A DNA stretch of 61,338 bases, from contig NZ_CDDD01000012.1 of NCBI RefSeq assembly GCF_000820165.1, positions 1 to 61,338 of the forward strand, written 5' to 3'. This DNA is from Aeromonas taiwanensis (GTDB lineage Bacteria > Pseudomonadota > Gammaproteobacteria > Enterobacterales > Aeromonadaceae). A program made the translations under genes and the position numbers. The first letter of the stretch is position 1; each line of letters begins with the position of its first letter. Positions 42,991 through 52,138 of the stretch are shown here, one piece after another. Below the pieces are notes generated by a model that ran no database searches, was not told the DNA's origin, and saw only the letters and a program-made list of their open reading frames with translations.

Positions 42991-43181
42991 ATCAGACATT
43001 CCTTCTTGCTGCGGTAGGCCCCCACCGGCCACCAGACACCGGGGGGCGGTGCCAGCCAGAGGGGGCTCCCTATTTCGGGAAAAGATGGCACAGTGTAACG
43101 AGAAGCCGCCATTTCGGCAGCCCCCATGACAGGGTCCCCGGACCCTGTTTCACCTCAAGGCCCCAGGCCCAAGGAGTCTCC

Positions 43182-43784
43182 ATGCAACCCTGGCAACCTC
43201 TGCTCGACCTCTGGTTTGGTGACGACGCCGACGACGTCACCCGTGCCACGCGCCAAGCCCCCCTCTGGTGGGGCAAGAGCAGCGACACCGACGCCCTGCT
43301 GACGAGCCGCTTCGGCGAGCTGGCCAAGGCGGCCGCGGCGGGCGAGCTCGCCCACTGGGCGGACAACCCCGTCGGTCGCCTGGCACTCATCCTGCTGCTC
43401 GACCAGCTGCCGCGCAACCTCCACCGCGGCACCCCGGCCGCCTTTGCCCAGGATGCCAGGGCACGGGAGCTCTGCCTCAAGGGGTTGTCGCTCGGGGTGG
43501 ACAAGGGGCTATCGCCGCTGGCCCGGGTCTTCTTCTACCTGCCCCTGGAGCATGCAGAGTCCCGGGAGCAGCAGGCCAGAAGCGTGGCCCTGTTCGAGGC
43601 GCTGGCCGACGAGGAGGCGGCAGGCCCTGCCCAGTCCACCTTCGCGGGCTTCGCCGATTTCGCCCGCCGCCATCAGGTGATCATCGAGCGCTTCGGTCGC
43701 TTCCCCCACCGCAACGCCATCCTGGGCCGCGCGAGCACAGAAGAAGAGGCCGCCTTCCTGCTGCAACCGGGTTCAGGTTTCTGA
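43182..43784 (+). CDS. DUF924 family protein
   Basis: 200 aa. Typical DUF924 patterns: W-F-G near the start, R-F-G-E-L, L-I-L-L-L-D-Q-L-P-R-N, A-F-A-x-D, L-P-L-E-H-A-E and R-F-G-R-F-P-H-R-N near the end. The tetratricopeptide-like helical fold has no assigned activity; members are cytoplasmic. AAGGAG lies 6 bases before the ATG. It is convergent with the chemoreceptor gene. Confidence 0.88.
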   Translation: MQPWQPLLDLWFGDDADDVTRATRQAPLWWGKSSDTDALLTSRFGELAKAAAAGELAHWADNPVGRLALILLLDQLPRNLHRGTPAAFAQDARARELCLKGLSLGVDKGLSPLARVFFYLPLEHAESREQQARSVALFEALADEEAAGPAQSTFAGFADFARRHQVIIERFGRFPHRNAILGRASTEEEAAFLLQPGSGF

Positions 43785-43790
43785 CCCATA

Positions 43791-43817
43791 AAAAAATCCC
43801 CGCCAAGTGGCGGGGAG
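43791..43817 (-). terminator. Terminator of the first chemoreceptor gene
   Basis: The stem tccccgcca/tggcgggga is followed in the minus direction by seven Ts (43791-43797 is a run of A on the plus strand). Confidence 0.88.
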
Positions 43818-43833
43818 CTGGCACCCATGGTGA

Positions 43834-45453
43834 TCACTGGATGCGATAACGAGAGATCTGCTGGTGAATATTCTCGGTGGTCACATTCAACTCTTCCGCC
43901 GCAGCCGATGTCTCTTCCGCCGTGCTGCTGGTCTGCTGGACCACCTGGGCGATCTGCTCCACCTGATGGGCAATGGACTCCGCCGCCGAGCTCTGCTCGC
44001 GAATCGCGATGGTGATCTCACCGACCTGATCCATGACGCGATGGGAGGCCTGGCGGATCTGGGTAATGATCTCCCCGCTTTCAGTGGCCATGGCCACCCC
44101 CTGCGCAACCTTTTCTTCCACCTGAACCATCTTGGTCACCGTGAGCTGGGAGCCCTGTTGAATCGCCTCCACCGTCTCCGAGATCTCCCTGGTCGATTGG
44201 GCCGTCCGCTCCGCCAGTTTGCGTACCTCGTCAGCCACCACGGCAAAACCTCGACCCTGTTCACCCGCTCGCGCGGCTTCAATGGCCGCATTCAACGCCA
44301 GCAAGTTGGTCTGCCCCGCCACATCGCTTATCACGTTCACCACGCCACCAATGCGGGAAATGCCATCGCCCAATGCAGACACTTCGCTGGAAGCCTGACG
44401 AATGGCCTCTGCGATCTCGTTGATGGCTTTCACCGTTCTGTCTATCGTGGTTCCCCCATCGCTGGCGAGCTTGCCGGATTCATTGGTGATGCGACTGGCT
44501 TCCTGGGTTCGCTGGGAAATATCCGTGATGCTCACCGTCATCTCCTCCACACCGGCGGCAATGAGACTGGTGGCATCGTTGGCCTGGCTCGCCGACGAGG
44601 CAAGGTGATGGGCCGCCTGGGAGAGCGACTCGGCAGTGCTTTTTATCTGCAGACTGCCCACTGAAAACTCGGTAAAAGTTTGCTGCAAGGTGTCCAGCAG
44701 ACGGTTGACGGCCGAGAGTGTCAAACCGATTTCATCTTGCTGGGCCACCTTGGCCCGCAAGGTAAAGTTCAAATTGTGCTGAATATCGAATAGCGTCGCC
44801 ATCGCCAGCCGCAGTGGATTGGCGACCTGTCTGAATAACCAGATAAACAGCACCAGGGTCAATATTCCGGTACCTACAGAAATAAACAGCATGGTCTGGA
44901 GGCTATTGTCGTAGTTCTTTTCACCCTGCTGTTTGACTGCCTCACCCAATTTGACATTGAAGTGAACATGTTTATCTATGGCCTTGGAAAACTGCTCGAA
45001 CAGTGGCATGACATTATTGGCAATAATGTCTCTGGCCTCGGTGTTGTTATTATCGCGAGACAATATCAGGACCTTTTCTATCTCCTGATAATATTGCTCA
45101 ATGATGCGCTGATCATCCGTCGTCAGTTGCCGGTCCTCTTCGTTGGAGAGCATATCGGCTTCATATTTTTGCAAGAGAGCGCGGATTTCAGTACGAAGGT
45201 CAGCAATGCCCGTCTCAATCTGATTCATCTTGCTGCTATCGGTATTGAGCACATGGGTCTGGATCAGGGCATGCAATTCGTAAAAATCGGCTTGTACCTG
45301 TTTGATGAGGGAGATGCTGGGCACCGTATTGTCGGTGACATAACCGAGGTCATTATTGGCAGCAGAGAGTCGGTTGATGCTGAACCAACTGAGAAATGCC
45401 AGGGCCAGCATAACCAGCAGGGCAATGAGTTGAAGCCGGCGAGCAATGTTCAT
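43834..45453 (-). CDS. Methyl-accepting chemotaxis protein
   Basis: 539 aa. An N-terminal helix (8-28), a periplasmic four-helix-bundle sensor of about 150 residues (30-185), a second helix (188-208), a HAMP region, and a cytoplasmic signalling coiled coil. The conserved hairpin is [25 protein letters not shown]. There is no C-terminal N-W-E-T-F-type pentapeptide for CheR. GGAG precedes the ATG. Ligand unknown. It is transcribed alone, terminator immediately downstream. Confidence 0.93.
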   Translation of the reverse strand: MNIARRLQLIALLVMLALAFLSWFSINRLSAANNDLGYVTDNTVPSISLIKQVQADFYELHALIQTHVLNTDSSKMNQIETGIADLRTEIRALLQKYEADMLSNEEDRQLTTDDQRIIEQYYQEIEKVLILSRDNNNTEARDIIANNVMPLFEQFSKAIDKHVHFNVKLGEAVKQQGEKNYDNSLQTMLFISVGTGILTLVLFIWLFRQVANPLRLAMATLFDIQHNLNFTLRAKVAQQDEIGLTLSAVNRLLDTLQQTFTEFSVGSLQIKSTAESLSQAAHHLASSASQANDATSLIAAGVEEMTVSITDISQRTQEASRITNESGKLASDGGTTIDRTVKAINEIAEAIRQASSEVSALGDGISRIGGVVNVISDVAGQTNLLALNAAIEAARAGEQGRGFAVVADEVRKLAERTAQSTREISETVEAIQQGSQLTVTKMVQVEEKVAQGVAMATESGEIITQIRQASHRVMDQVGEITIAIREQSSAAESIAHQVEQIAQVVQQTSSTAEETSAAAEELNVTTENIHQQISRYRIQ

Positions 45454-45659
45454 AAAGGCATACTCCGTTAATAAACTCCATTGCAGTGTAGACGATGGGC
45501 AAGCTCCAGATGGCCCGTGAAATATGCTCTGGCTTGCACATCTGTCACTGCTGCCAGCACTCGCCCTCCCACCGCCAATGGTCAGAACAAAGCCCGAAAA
45601 TAGCCTCGCTGGTTGAATGTGAATGCGACAAAGACTCGACTATGCCAGCGCCGGCCAAT

Positions 45660-45690
45660 AAAAAAGAAGGAAGACTGTCGTCTTCCTTCT
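45660..45690 (-). terminator. Terminator of the secD-secF pair
   Basis: The ten-base stem gaaggaagac/gtcttccttc with loop tgtc gives a T run in the minus direction (aaaaaa at 45660-45666 on the plus strand). The rest of the 299-base gap between secF and the chemoreceptor (45454-45752) shows nothing I can assign. Confidence 0.88.
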
Positions 45691-45752
45691 CGCTATTCAT
45701 CTCCGCTCGGGATGACCCGGCCGGCCCGCAGTGTGGCGGCAGTCGATGGTGG

Positions 45753-46667
45753 TCACGCCGCCTCTGCCAGATCCTCTTCTTTTTTCTGGTAAGTCTGGGG
45801 CGAGAGCCCCAGCAGCTCCTGCACGGTGGAGGCCACCGTGATGGAGGAGAGGGTCCCCACCAGGATGCCGGCGAACAGGGTGAAGGAGAAGCCGTAGAGG
45901 GCGTCGCCACCGAACAGGAGCAGGGCCCCCACGGTGAAGAGGGTGGTGCCCGAGGTGATCATGGTGCGGCTGAAGGTGGCCTTGATGGCCACGTCCGAGC
46001 ACTCGTGGATCCCCATGCGGGTACGCGACCCCAGCAGGTCCCGCAGCCGGTCCGAGATGACGATGCTGTCGTTGAGGGAGTAGCCGATCACCGCCATCAG
46101 GCCGGCGATGACGTTGAGGTCGAACTCGATGTCAAAGAGCGCGAGAAGCCCGATCGCCACCAGGCCGTCGTGCAGTACCGACACCAGGATGCCGATGGCC
46201 TGACGCCACTCGAAGCGCACCGCCAGGTAGGCGGAGATGGCCAGGGAGGCCACCAGCACCGCCAGCATCCCCTGCTGGAACAGCTCGGCGCCCACCTGGG
46301 GCCCGACGATGGTGGTGCGCAAGAGCTCCACCGGCAGGGCCAGCTGCTGCCCCAGCATGGTGGCCAGCTCGTCCGCCGCCCAGGGCAGCGCGTGGGGAGG
46401 CAGCTTGATGAGCCACTCCCCGGGTACGCCGGCGCCGTGCAGCTCCACCGCCCCCGCGAGGGGCGCCGTCAGCAGGGCGTTGAGCTCGTGGGCCTCCTTC
46501 AGGGTCTGGATGCGAAACTCCAGCAAAATGCCGCCGGTGAAGTCGAGGCCGAGGGCCAGCCCCTTGGTGGCCAGCACGGCCACGCAGGCCAGGGTCAGCA
46601 GCACGGAGGTCCACAGACCGATATAGCGCCAGCGGGTCAGCCCCATGGCAAGGATCATTCTCAGCAT
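45753..46667 (-). CDS. secF: SecF paralogue (second set)
   Basis: 304 aa, six helices. Family motifs: G-L-D-F-T-G-G near residue 40, G-P-x-V-G, the membrane blocks A-V-I-G-Y-S-L-N-D-S-I-V-I-S-D-R-L-R-D (with the conserved Asp of helix 4 replaced region kept as N-D), T-S-G-T-T-L-F-T and F-A-G-I-L-V-G-T-L-S-S-I-T-V-A. With SecD it uses the proton or sodium gradient to help SecYEG pull proteins out. It lies 109 bases after secD. GAGGGAAG is upstream of the ATG. It diverges from E. coli SecF and lacks yajC and tgt neighbours. Confidence 0.9.
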   Translation of the reverse strand: MLRMILAMGLTRWRYIGLWTSVLLTLACVAVLATKGLALGLDFTGGILLEFRIQTLKEAHELNALLTAPLAGAVELHGAGVPGEWLIKLPPHALPWAADELATMLGQQLALPVELLRTTIVGPQVGAELFQQGMLAVLVASLAISAYLAVRFEWRQAIGILVSVLHDGLVAIGLLALFDIEFDLNVIAGLMAVIGYSLNDSIVISDRLRDLLGSRTRMGIHECSDVAIKATFSRTMITSGTTLFTVGALLLFGGDALYGFSFTLFAGILVGTLSSITVASTVQELLGLSPQTYQKKEEDLAEAA

Positions 46668-46776
46668 TGTTCTTCCCTCGGCGTCAGGTGGTTCAGGCTT
46701 CCCGGCAGGAAGCGGTCGGCGCGCAGGCCAGATGGGCTCACAGGCGCGGCGTCATGGTGATGAGGTCGGATCATGG

Positions 46777-48555
46777 TCATACCCTCAGCAGCCTGGCGCG
46801 GCTGTTGCCCCACAGGGGATTGATGATGGCGCGGGTGCCCCAGATGCCGGTCACCATGCTGGAGATGAGCCCCAGGATCAGGGTGATGGAGAAGCCCTGC
46901 AGCGGCCCGGAGCCGATGGCATAGAGCACCACGGCGCAGATAAGCGTCGTGATGTTGGCGTCGAAGATGGTGCTGAAGGCGGAGCGGTAGCCAAAGTCGA
47001 TGGCATTGGCGAGGCTCCCCCCCTCCCGCAGGCGATCCTTGATCCGCTCAAAAATCAGCACATGGGTATCTACTGCCATGCCCACGGTGAGCACCAGACC
47101 GGCGATGCCGGGCAGGGTCAGCACAGCCCCCGGCAGCACCGCCAGCATGCCCACCTGCATCAAGAGGTTGGCGACCAGCGCCGTGATGGCGACCCAGCCG
47201 AACTTGCGATACCAGGCCATCATGAACAGCATCATGCCCGCCATGCCGAACGCCAGGGCGGTGAAGCCCGCCTCGATGTTCTGCAGGCCCAGGGTCGGGC
47301 CAATAGAGCGCTCCTCCAGGATCTTGAGGGGCGCGGTGAGAGCGCCGGCCCGCAGCAGCATGGCGAGCTCCTGGGCCTCCGGCAGACTGCCGATGCCGGT
47401 GATGCGGAACTGGTTGCCCAGGGCGGTCTGGATGGTGGCGACGTTGATCACCTCGCTGCGGGCACGCAGCCGCCCCTCGGCATTGGTCTTGTACTCGGTG
47501 AAGACGGTGGCCATGGGCTTGCCCACGTGCTGGCGGCTGAACTGGTTCATCTTGCTGCCCCCCAGGGTGTCGAGCACGATGTTAACCTGGGGCTGCCCCA
47601 TCTCCCCCATGTTGGCGCGGGCATCGACGATGTGCTCGCCGGTCAGCACCGGCTGGCGAGCGAGGCCCACCGCCTGGCCGCTGCGATCCGCCATGAAGAA
47701 GCGGCTGTCCGCCTTGGCCTCGTAGAAGGCGAGCGACGCGGTGGCACCGATCACCTCCTTCGCCTGCCTGGGGTTGTGCACCCCCGGCAGCTCGATGCGG
47801 ATGCCGTCCTGCCCCTGACGCTGGACCGAGGCCTCGACGATGCCGAGCTCGTTGATCCGTTTTTTGAGGATCGACAGGTTCTGGGTCACGGCGTTGTTGA
47901 CCAGCAGGGTGCGCTCAGATTCGCTCAGCACCAGGGTCAGCGCGTTGCCGGAGCGGGTCAGGGTCCACTGATCCTGGCGGGTACCGGCGCTCTCCTTGAT
48001 GATGGAGAGCCAGGCCTCCTGCTCCGCCACCTCGGGCAGGGTGACCGCCACGGCTCCCTGCGCCGTGCGGGTCACGCTGGCCCCGCGCAGGTTCGCCTCG
48101 CGAAAGCGGGTGCGCAGGGTGTCCACCAGGTTCTTGGTCTGGGTGTCGATGACAAAATCCACGTCCACCCCGATCAGCAGCTGGGAGCCGCCGCGCAGGT
48201 CCAGGCCGAGCTTGATGGGATCGGCGCCGAGCCGGCTGATCCAGGTCGGGGCGTTGGAGTGAAACTCCAGGGTCAGGGCGGCGCTGTCCACCCCCCGTTG
48301 CTCCAGCAGCTGCTTGGCCAGTTGCTGCTCCCCCTGGGTGGCGAACACCAGCTCCACTCGCTCTTTCTGGGCGACCAGCTTCTGGGGGGCGATCCGGTTC
48401 TCCTCCAGCAGGCGCTGCTGCGCCTGCGTCAGCCGGGTCTGGCCATGCAGGCCCAGGGAGGGCTGCTCACCGAAGAAGGTGGGCAGGGAATAAAACGCGA
48501 AGGTGACCAGCATCAGCAGCAGCAGGGCGTACTGCCACAGGCTCATGCGGTTCAT
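46777..48555 (-). CDS. secD: SecD paralogue (second set)
   Basis: 592 aa (E. coli SecD 615). N-terminal helix, then K-L-G-L-D-L-R-G-G (P1 domain start), a large periplasmic region, and five C-terminal helices with G-M-A-V-D-T-H-V-L-I-F-E-R-I-K-D (conserved ion-path Asp) and A-N-I-T-T-L-I. Alignment of N-R-x-x-L-W-x-Y to E. coli supports ATG 48555; an ATG at 48579 with AGAGG upstream is the alternative. The periplasmic part is diverged and there is no tgt-yajC context, so I consider it a second SecDF set like Vibrio SecD2F2. A structured leader precedes it. Confidence 0.88.
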   Translation of the reverse strand: MNRMSLWQYALLLLMLVTFAFYSLPTFFGEQPSLGLHGQTRLTQAQQRLLEENRIAPQKLVAQKERVELVFATQGEQQLAKQLLEQRGVDSAALTLEFHSNAPTWISRLGADPIKLGLDLRGGSQLLIGVDVDFVIDTQTKNLVDTLRTRFREANLRGASVTRTAQGAVAVTLPEVAEQEAWLSIIKESAGTRQDQWTLTRSGNALTLVLSESERTLLVNNAVTQNLSILKKRINELGIVEASVQRQGQDGIRIELPGVHNPRQAKEVIGATASLAFYEAKADSRFFMADRSGQAVGLARQPVLTGEHIVDARANMGEMGQPQVNIVLDTLGGSKMNQFSRQHVGKPMATVFTEYKTNAEGRLRARSEVINVATIQTALGNQFRITGIGSLPEAQELAMLLRAGALTAPLKILEERSIGPTLGLQNIEAGFTALAFGMAGMMLFMMAWYRKFGWVAITALVANLLMQVGMLAVLPGAVLTLPGIAGLVLTVGMAVDTHVLIFERIKDRLREGGSLANAIDFGYRSAFSTIFDANITTLICAVVLYAIGSGPLQGFSITLILGLISSMVTGIWGTRAIINPLWGNSRARLLRV

Positions 48556-48629
48556 GATGGTATGACTCTTTCTTCTCATGAAATCGGCCTCTGTCAGGCG
48601 ATGGCAAGGGGCGACGCATTGCCGCTCCG

Positions 48630-48681
48630 TGCGAAAAAATAAAACAAGGCAGCCTGGCCGTTCACGGGACGTGAGCGGCCA
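48630..48681 (-). promoter_or_regulatory. Stem-loop and U-rich tract in the secD leader
   Basis: In the minus-strand transcript the arms tggccg-c-tcacg and cgtga-a-cggcca pair around a 3-base loop (48655-48681), followed after 10 bases by TTTTATTTTTT. It lies between the small upstream ORF and secD. It could be an attenuator, or a structure altered by ribosomes on the upstream ORF. Function is inferred. Confidence 0.5.
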
Positions 48682-48726
48682 CAAAGAGAGGATGAGGCAA
48701 CAGTTGGCTATCTGACCCCATCGGGA

Positions 48727-49203
48727 TCAGGCGGGCTGCAGGCCCTGGGTGAAGCGGTACTGCAGGTGCCGGCGCTGCAGGCGGCGCCGGTGAATGGTGG
48801 CAAAGTGGTCGAGGAAGCTGCTCCTCGGGTAGCCGAGGGCGGCGTAAAGCAAGAGGCCGCACAGCAGCAGCAGGATGGCCTGCTGGGACCAGCTCATCAC
48901 CAGCTCGTAGACCACACTGCCGGGCTGGTGATCGCGGTTCAGGGAGTGCTCGAGACGCAGCAGGTGATTCTGGTGGGCACCGATGAACTTGACGGCCCCG
49001 TCGTCCCCCTGGCTGGCGCCATGGTCCGGGATGGCGTGCTGATCCACACTCTGGGCAGAGGTCGGCCGGGCATCGACGAGCTGGCCCTGGGAAACCTGGG
49101 AAACGGGCAGCCTGAGCCCCTCCACCTGGACGGCGCAGAGCAACAGAGTGAGCGCGATGAGCAGGGCCATCGCCGCAAGTTTCACTTTGTCCAGCAGGCT
49201 CAA
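48727..49203 (-). CDS. Small membrane protein ORF upstream of secD; possible export-monitoring leader
   Basis: 158 aa if begun at the TTG 49203 (GGGA 9 bases upstream); no good ATG exists upstream, and the longer GTG start at 49254 has no ribosome site. It has a basic start and a hydrophobic segment (about residues 9-26) like an uncleaved or cleavable export signal, a hydrophilic middle, a second hydrophobic stretch (about 105-125) and a basic C-terminal tail rich in Arg and Gln, ending Q-G-L-Q-P-A. No family was recognised. Its position, size (VemP of Vibrio is 159 aa) and signal-like N-terminus suggest an arrest peptide that senses Sec activity. This is inference. Confidence 0.5.
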   Translation of the reverse strand: MSLLDKVKLAAMALLIALTLLLCAVQVEGLRLPVSQVSQGQLVDARPTSAQSVDQHAIPDHGASQGDDGAVKFIGAHQNHLLRLEHSLNRDHQPGSVVYELVMSWSQQAILLLLCGLLLYAALGYPRSSFLDHFATIHRRRLQRRHLQYRFTQGLQPA

Positions 49204-49312
49204 ATAGTTAATTCCCGAAAAATAGAAAGGGCAAGCTACCACAGCCGCCCCCACAAGAACAAGGGCGGCGACCCCGTCGGTCGCCGCCCTGGCGTTGCCC
49301 GGTGCCCTCCCC

Positions 49313-50173
49313 TCAACGGCCTCGGGTCATCTCCGCGAAGTCATCGGCATAGTCCTTGAGCAGGGTATAGAGATGGGCCCGCTGGGAGAGATCCATGGAC
49401 TGGCTCAAATCGCTGAGCCACTGGATGGTGCGCTGGCGGGACTTGTCCGTGTAGCCGGTGAAGCGGCCATCCATCAGGCCATCCCCCTGCTGCAGCAGAC
49501 GGGTCAGTTCCTGGCCGAAATTCGGGCTCTGGCGCTGCTTCATCAGCCGGTCGAGCTCCCTGGTCCAGGCCTCCTGGAAATCGAGCCAGGGGGCCATCAT
49601 CTCGTATTGCCACTCCGCCCACTGGTTGATCAGGGGTTGCTGGGCGGGCTTCACCTTGCCAATCCAGAACACCAGGCGCTCGTTCATCTTCTCCCGAAAG
49701 CCCTTCATCATCTCGGCCTTCGACTGGGTGGCAAAGTCGTGCTGACGCTCCTGCTGGCGCTTCACCCTGTCGGTCATGAAGTGCGCTACCTGGGCGTCGG
49801 TCAGGGTACTGGCAAGGCGCACCGTACGGGGAATCGCGTTCTCCAGGGTGCGTGTCAGGCTCGCCTGGGTTCTGTCCAGGTGCTCAGTCACCTGGGCCGG
49901 CGTCATGGGGCTGGCCACCGCCTTGGCCAGGGCGTCAAGATCCCGGGCATAGAGGGGCAGCTCGTGCTGCCGGTGCCAGGCCATCAACCCCTTCACCTCC
50001 TTGTCCAGCAGCGTCTTCTGGCTGCGGTTCAGGGAGAAGTAGTCGTCCAGTTGCCAGACGATGGCCGAGTCGAGCCAGTAATAGATCACCCGGGTGGCGC
50101 AACCCGTCAGCAGCAGGCAGAGCAGCAACAGGCTCCAGCTACGAGGTTGACGCCATGAGAATGTGGTCACCAT
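49313..50173 (-). CDS. DUF6279-type lipoprotein
   Basis: 286 aa. Signal peptide with lipobox L-L-T-G-C (residues 21-25), then W-L-D-S-A-I-V-W-Q-L-D-D-Y-F and a long helical, charged body (R-x-x-x-Q-x-x-x-L patterns). The sequence resembles the DUF6279 lipoprotein family; no activity known. It is anchored to a membrane by lipid at the Cys. GGAGG lies 5 bases before the ATG. It follows thiK with a 51-base gap, perhaps as the last gene of that run. Confidence 0.75.
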   Translation of the reverse strand: MVTTFSWRQPRSWSLLLLCLLLTGCATRVIYYWLDSAIVWQLDDYFSLNRSQKTLLDKEVKGLMAWHRQHELPLYARDLDALAKAVASPMTPAQVTEHLDRTQASLTRTLENAIPRTVRLASTLTDAQVAHFMTDRVKRQQERQHDFATQSKAEMMKGFREKMNERLVFWIGKVKPAQQPLINQWAEWQYEMMAPWLDFQEAWTRELDRLMKQRQSPNFGQELTRLLQQGDGLMDGRFTGYTDKSRQRTIQWLSDLSQSMDLSQRAHLYTLLKDYADDFAEMTRGR

Positions 50174-50224
50174 GCATGCCTCCCATTCATTGAATTCAAG
50201 CGTCTCTCACACCCTTGCCAGGAT

Positions 50225-51085
50225 TCACTCCAGGCGCTGGCGGTTCGTGTCGATCAGGGCCTGATACTCGGGCCCCGGTTGTTGCTCGGCCATCAGCAGC
50301 GCCCACAACAGGCCGATGTAATCGACCCATGGCAGGAAGGCGTCGGCCTGAAATCCTTTGTCATTGAGCAGCTTATGCGCTCCTACGCCTTCAAGATAGC
50401 AGCTCTCCAACTGACGCCGCTGCTCTTCGCTCCAGCCATGGGTACGCTGGATGCTGGCGACCTCGAAGCCCGGATGACCGGCGGCGCCATACTCCCAGTC
50501 GATGACCCAGGGACGCGGTCCCAACAAGTTAGCCGGATTGAGATCGTGATGGCAAGGGAGCCAGCAATCGGTGGGCTCCCGGCTCGCGAGCAGCCCCCGC
50601 TCCAGCGCAGGCAGCCAGCCGGGCACTCGCGCCAGGCGGTCACGATACCCGGCGCTGTGGGCCCGCACCGCCATCACCACCCCGGGGACCGGCAGGCGAT
50701 GCAGCCGCGTCAGCACCTCCGCCAGCAGGCGGGGCTGCTCGGCGGGCGGCGGCGCCTGCTCGGCCCAGTTCGGCTCGTCGCACCACGCCAGCAGCATCAG
50801 GCCGCTGGCGGGGTCGCCGTGATGGCAGGGCAGTGCCAGCCCCTGTCCTACGGCCCCCCGATAGAGCTGCCATTCGATGGCACGGTCAATGCCGAGGCGC
50901 ACCGGATCCGGGTGGCCGCACCGCAGGAAGGCGCACTGCCCCGAGGGGAGGCTGAGTCGATAGTTGCCGTTGGTCAGGCCGCGGCCAAGCGGCGCCAGCC
51001 GTCCGTTGCACCAGGGGGCTGGCAGACCGGCGAGCAGCGCCAGATCCGTCAGCGCCCCCTGGCGCGCTACGTCGTCACCAGCCAA
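50225..51085 (-). CDS. thiK: Thiamine kinase-like phosphotransferase
   Basis: 286 aa from a TTG at 51085 that overlaps the lpoB stop (51075-51077). The catalytic loop L-P-C-H-H-D-L-N-P-A-N-L-L and the D-W-E-Y motif are of the aminoglycoside/choline-kinase fold. E. coli thiK lies directly after lpoB (ycfM) as here, which is the strongest argument for thiamine kinase. No ATG fits in the first 30 codons, so the exact start is uncertain. Nothing like nagZ follows, unlike in E. coli. Confidence 0.7.
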   Translation of the reverse strand: MAGDDVARQGALTDLALLAGLPAPWCNGRLAPLGRGLTNGNYRLSLPSGQCAFLRCGHPDPVRLGIDRAIEWQLYRGAVGQGLALPCHHGDPASGLMLLAWCDEPNWAEQAPPPAEQPRLLAEVLTRLHRLPVPGVVMAVRAHSAGYRDRLARVPGWLPALERGLLASREPTDCWLPCHHDLNPANLLGPRPWVIDWEYGAAGHPGFEVASIQRTHGWSEEQRRQLESCYLEGVGAHKLLNDKGFQADAFLPWVDYIGLLWALLMAEQQPGPEYQALIDTNRQRLE

Positions 51086-51671
51086 AGGTGGACTTCTTGG
51101 CCTGCTTGCGGATCTCTTTCTGGTCGGCCCACAAGAGCTCGCCATTCTCCAGATCCATCAGGTTCATGGTCATCTGGTAGTAGACATCCTTCACCTTGCC
51201 GTTGTCCTTGACGATGCTGGCGAGGTTGCCATAGACCATGTAGCGGGCGCCGGTCTGCTTGCCCAGGCGCACCATGGAGGCGGGATCCACCATGCCGCTG
51301 CTCTGCTGGTATTCGAGCTGCTGCTTGACCGCCGCCACCTTGCTCATGTCGACGAAGCGGAACTTGCCGGCGCGCAGCAGCTTGGTACGGATGGTGTCGG
51401 TGATGGCCTCGGTATCGATGTGCTCGGAGGTCTTGTTGCGGATGGAGTCCATGAACATCACCGGACGGCCGCCGGCGGTGATCTCGCTGGTGGCCGGCGA
51501 CGCCAGCATGGAATCCGCCATCTTGTCGGCGATGGCCTGCAGGTCGCTGGAGCCGTAATCCACGGTGACCGTCTCGGTCTCGGTGGGATCGCCATAGCTG
51601 ACGGTGGTGCTGGAGCAGCCGCCCAGCAGCAGGGCGCCAGTCAGGATCAGCAGGGCATGATTCATTTTCAT
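51075..51671 (-). CDS. lpoB: Penicillin-binding-protein activator LpoB
   Basis: 198 aa. Lipobox L-L-G-G-C (residues 15-19), short linker, then the globular LpoB fold: A-D-K-M-A-D-S-M-L, R-P-V-M-F-M-D-S-I-R-N-K-T-S-E-H-I-D-T-E, F-V-D-M-S-K, and Y-M-V-Y-G-N. In E. coli LpoB activates PBP1b from the outer membrane. Its ATG shares one base with the ycfL stop (TGATG). The linker is short compared with E. coli LpoB. Confidence 0.92.
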   Translation of the reverse strand: MKMNHALLILTGALLLGGCSSTTVSYGDPTETETVTVDYGSSDLQAIADKMADSMLASPATSEITAGGRPVMFMDSIRNKTSEHIDTEAITDTIRTKLLRAGKFRFVDMSKVAAVKQQLEYQQSSGMVDPASMVRLGKQTGARYMVYGNLASIVKDNGKVKDVYYQMTMNLMDLENGELLWADQKEIRKQAKKSTFGW

Positions 51672-52069
51672 CAGTAGGATTCCTCCATCACTTCGCGAAC
51701 GTAAATCCGGTAACCCCGGGCGGCCGGGCTCGGCGCCAGGGCAGACAGGGTGCGGGTCTGGTAGCCGTGCAGCTTGAGGGGCGTCCAGCCACGGCCATCG
51801 CTGGCCAGCTCCTGCCCCGCCTCGTCATACCAGTAGAAGAGATATTGCAGCTTGTTGTCGCCGCGCTGGGTGCTGGCGGCCGCCACATTGACCTGCAGCA
51901 GGCCGTTCTGCTGACGGCGGCTCAGCTCGGTCAGGGTGACGTTGACGTTCTGGTGCTGCTCCGCCACCGCCGCGGCGCCTGCCGCGCCATAGAGCGCCAC
52001 GCCTGAGGTATTGGTGGCGCAACCAGCCAGCAGCAGAACCAGGCCCAGAGCCAACCCTTGTGCTTTCAT
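51671..52069 (-). CDS. ycfL: YcfL family lipoprotein (DUF1425)
   Basis: 132 aa. Signal peptide ending in the lipobox L-L-A-G-C (residues 13-17), then a compact beta domain with L-Q-Y-L-F-Y-W-Y-D-E-A-G-Q-E-L. DUF1425 proteins are small outer-membrane lipoproteins next to lpoB in enteric bacteria. It is overlapped by lpoB. Confidence 0.88.
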   Translation of the reverse strand: MKAQGLALGLVLLLAGCATNTSGVALYGAAGAAAVAEQHQNVNVTLTELSRRQQNGLLQVNVAAASTQRGDNKLQYLFYWYDEAGQELASDGRGWTPLKLHGYQTRTLSALAPSPAARGYRIYVREVMEESY

Positions 52070-52138
52070 CTTGTTCTCCTCGCCGGCGGCCTGGGGCCGA
52101 ACCGGTCGTTCATGTGGATTGCCATTGCCCGGACGCCC

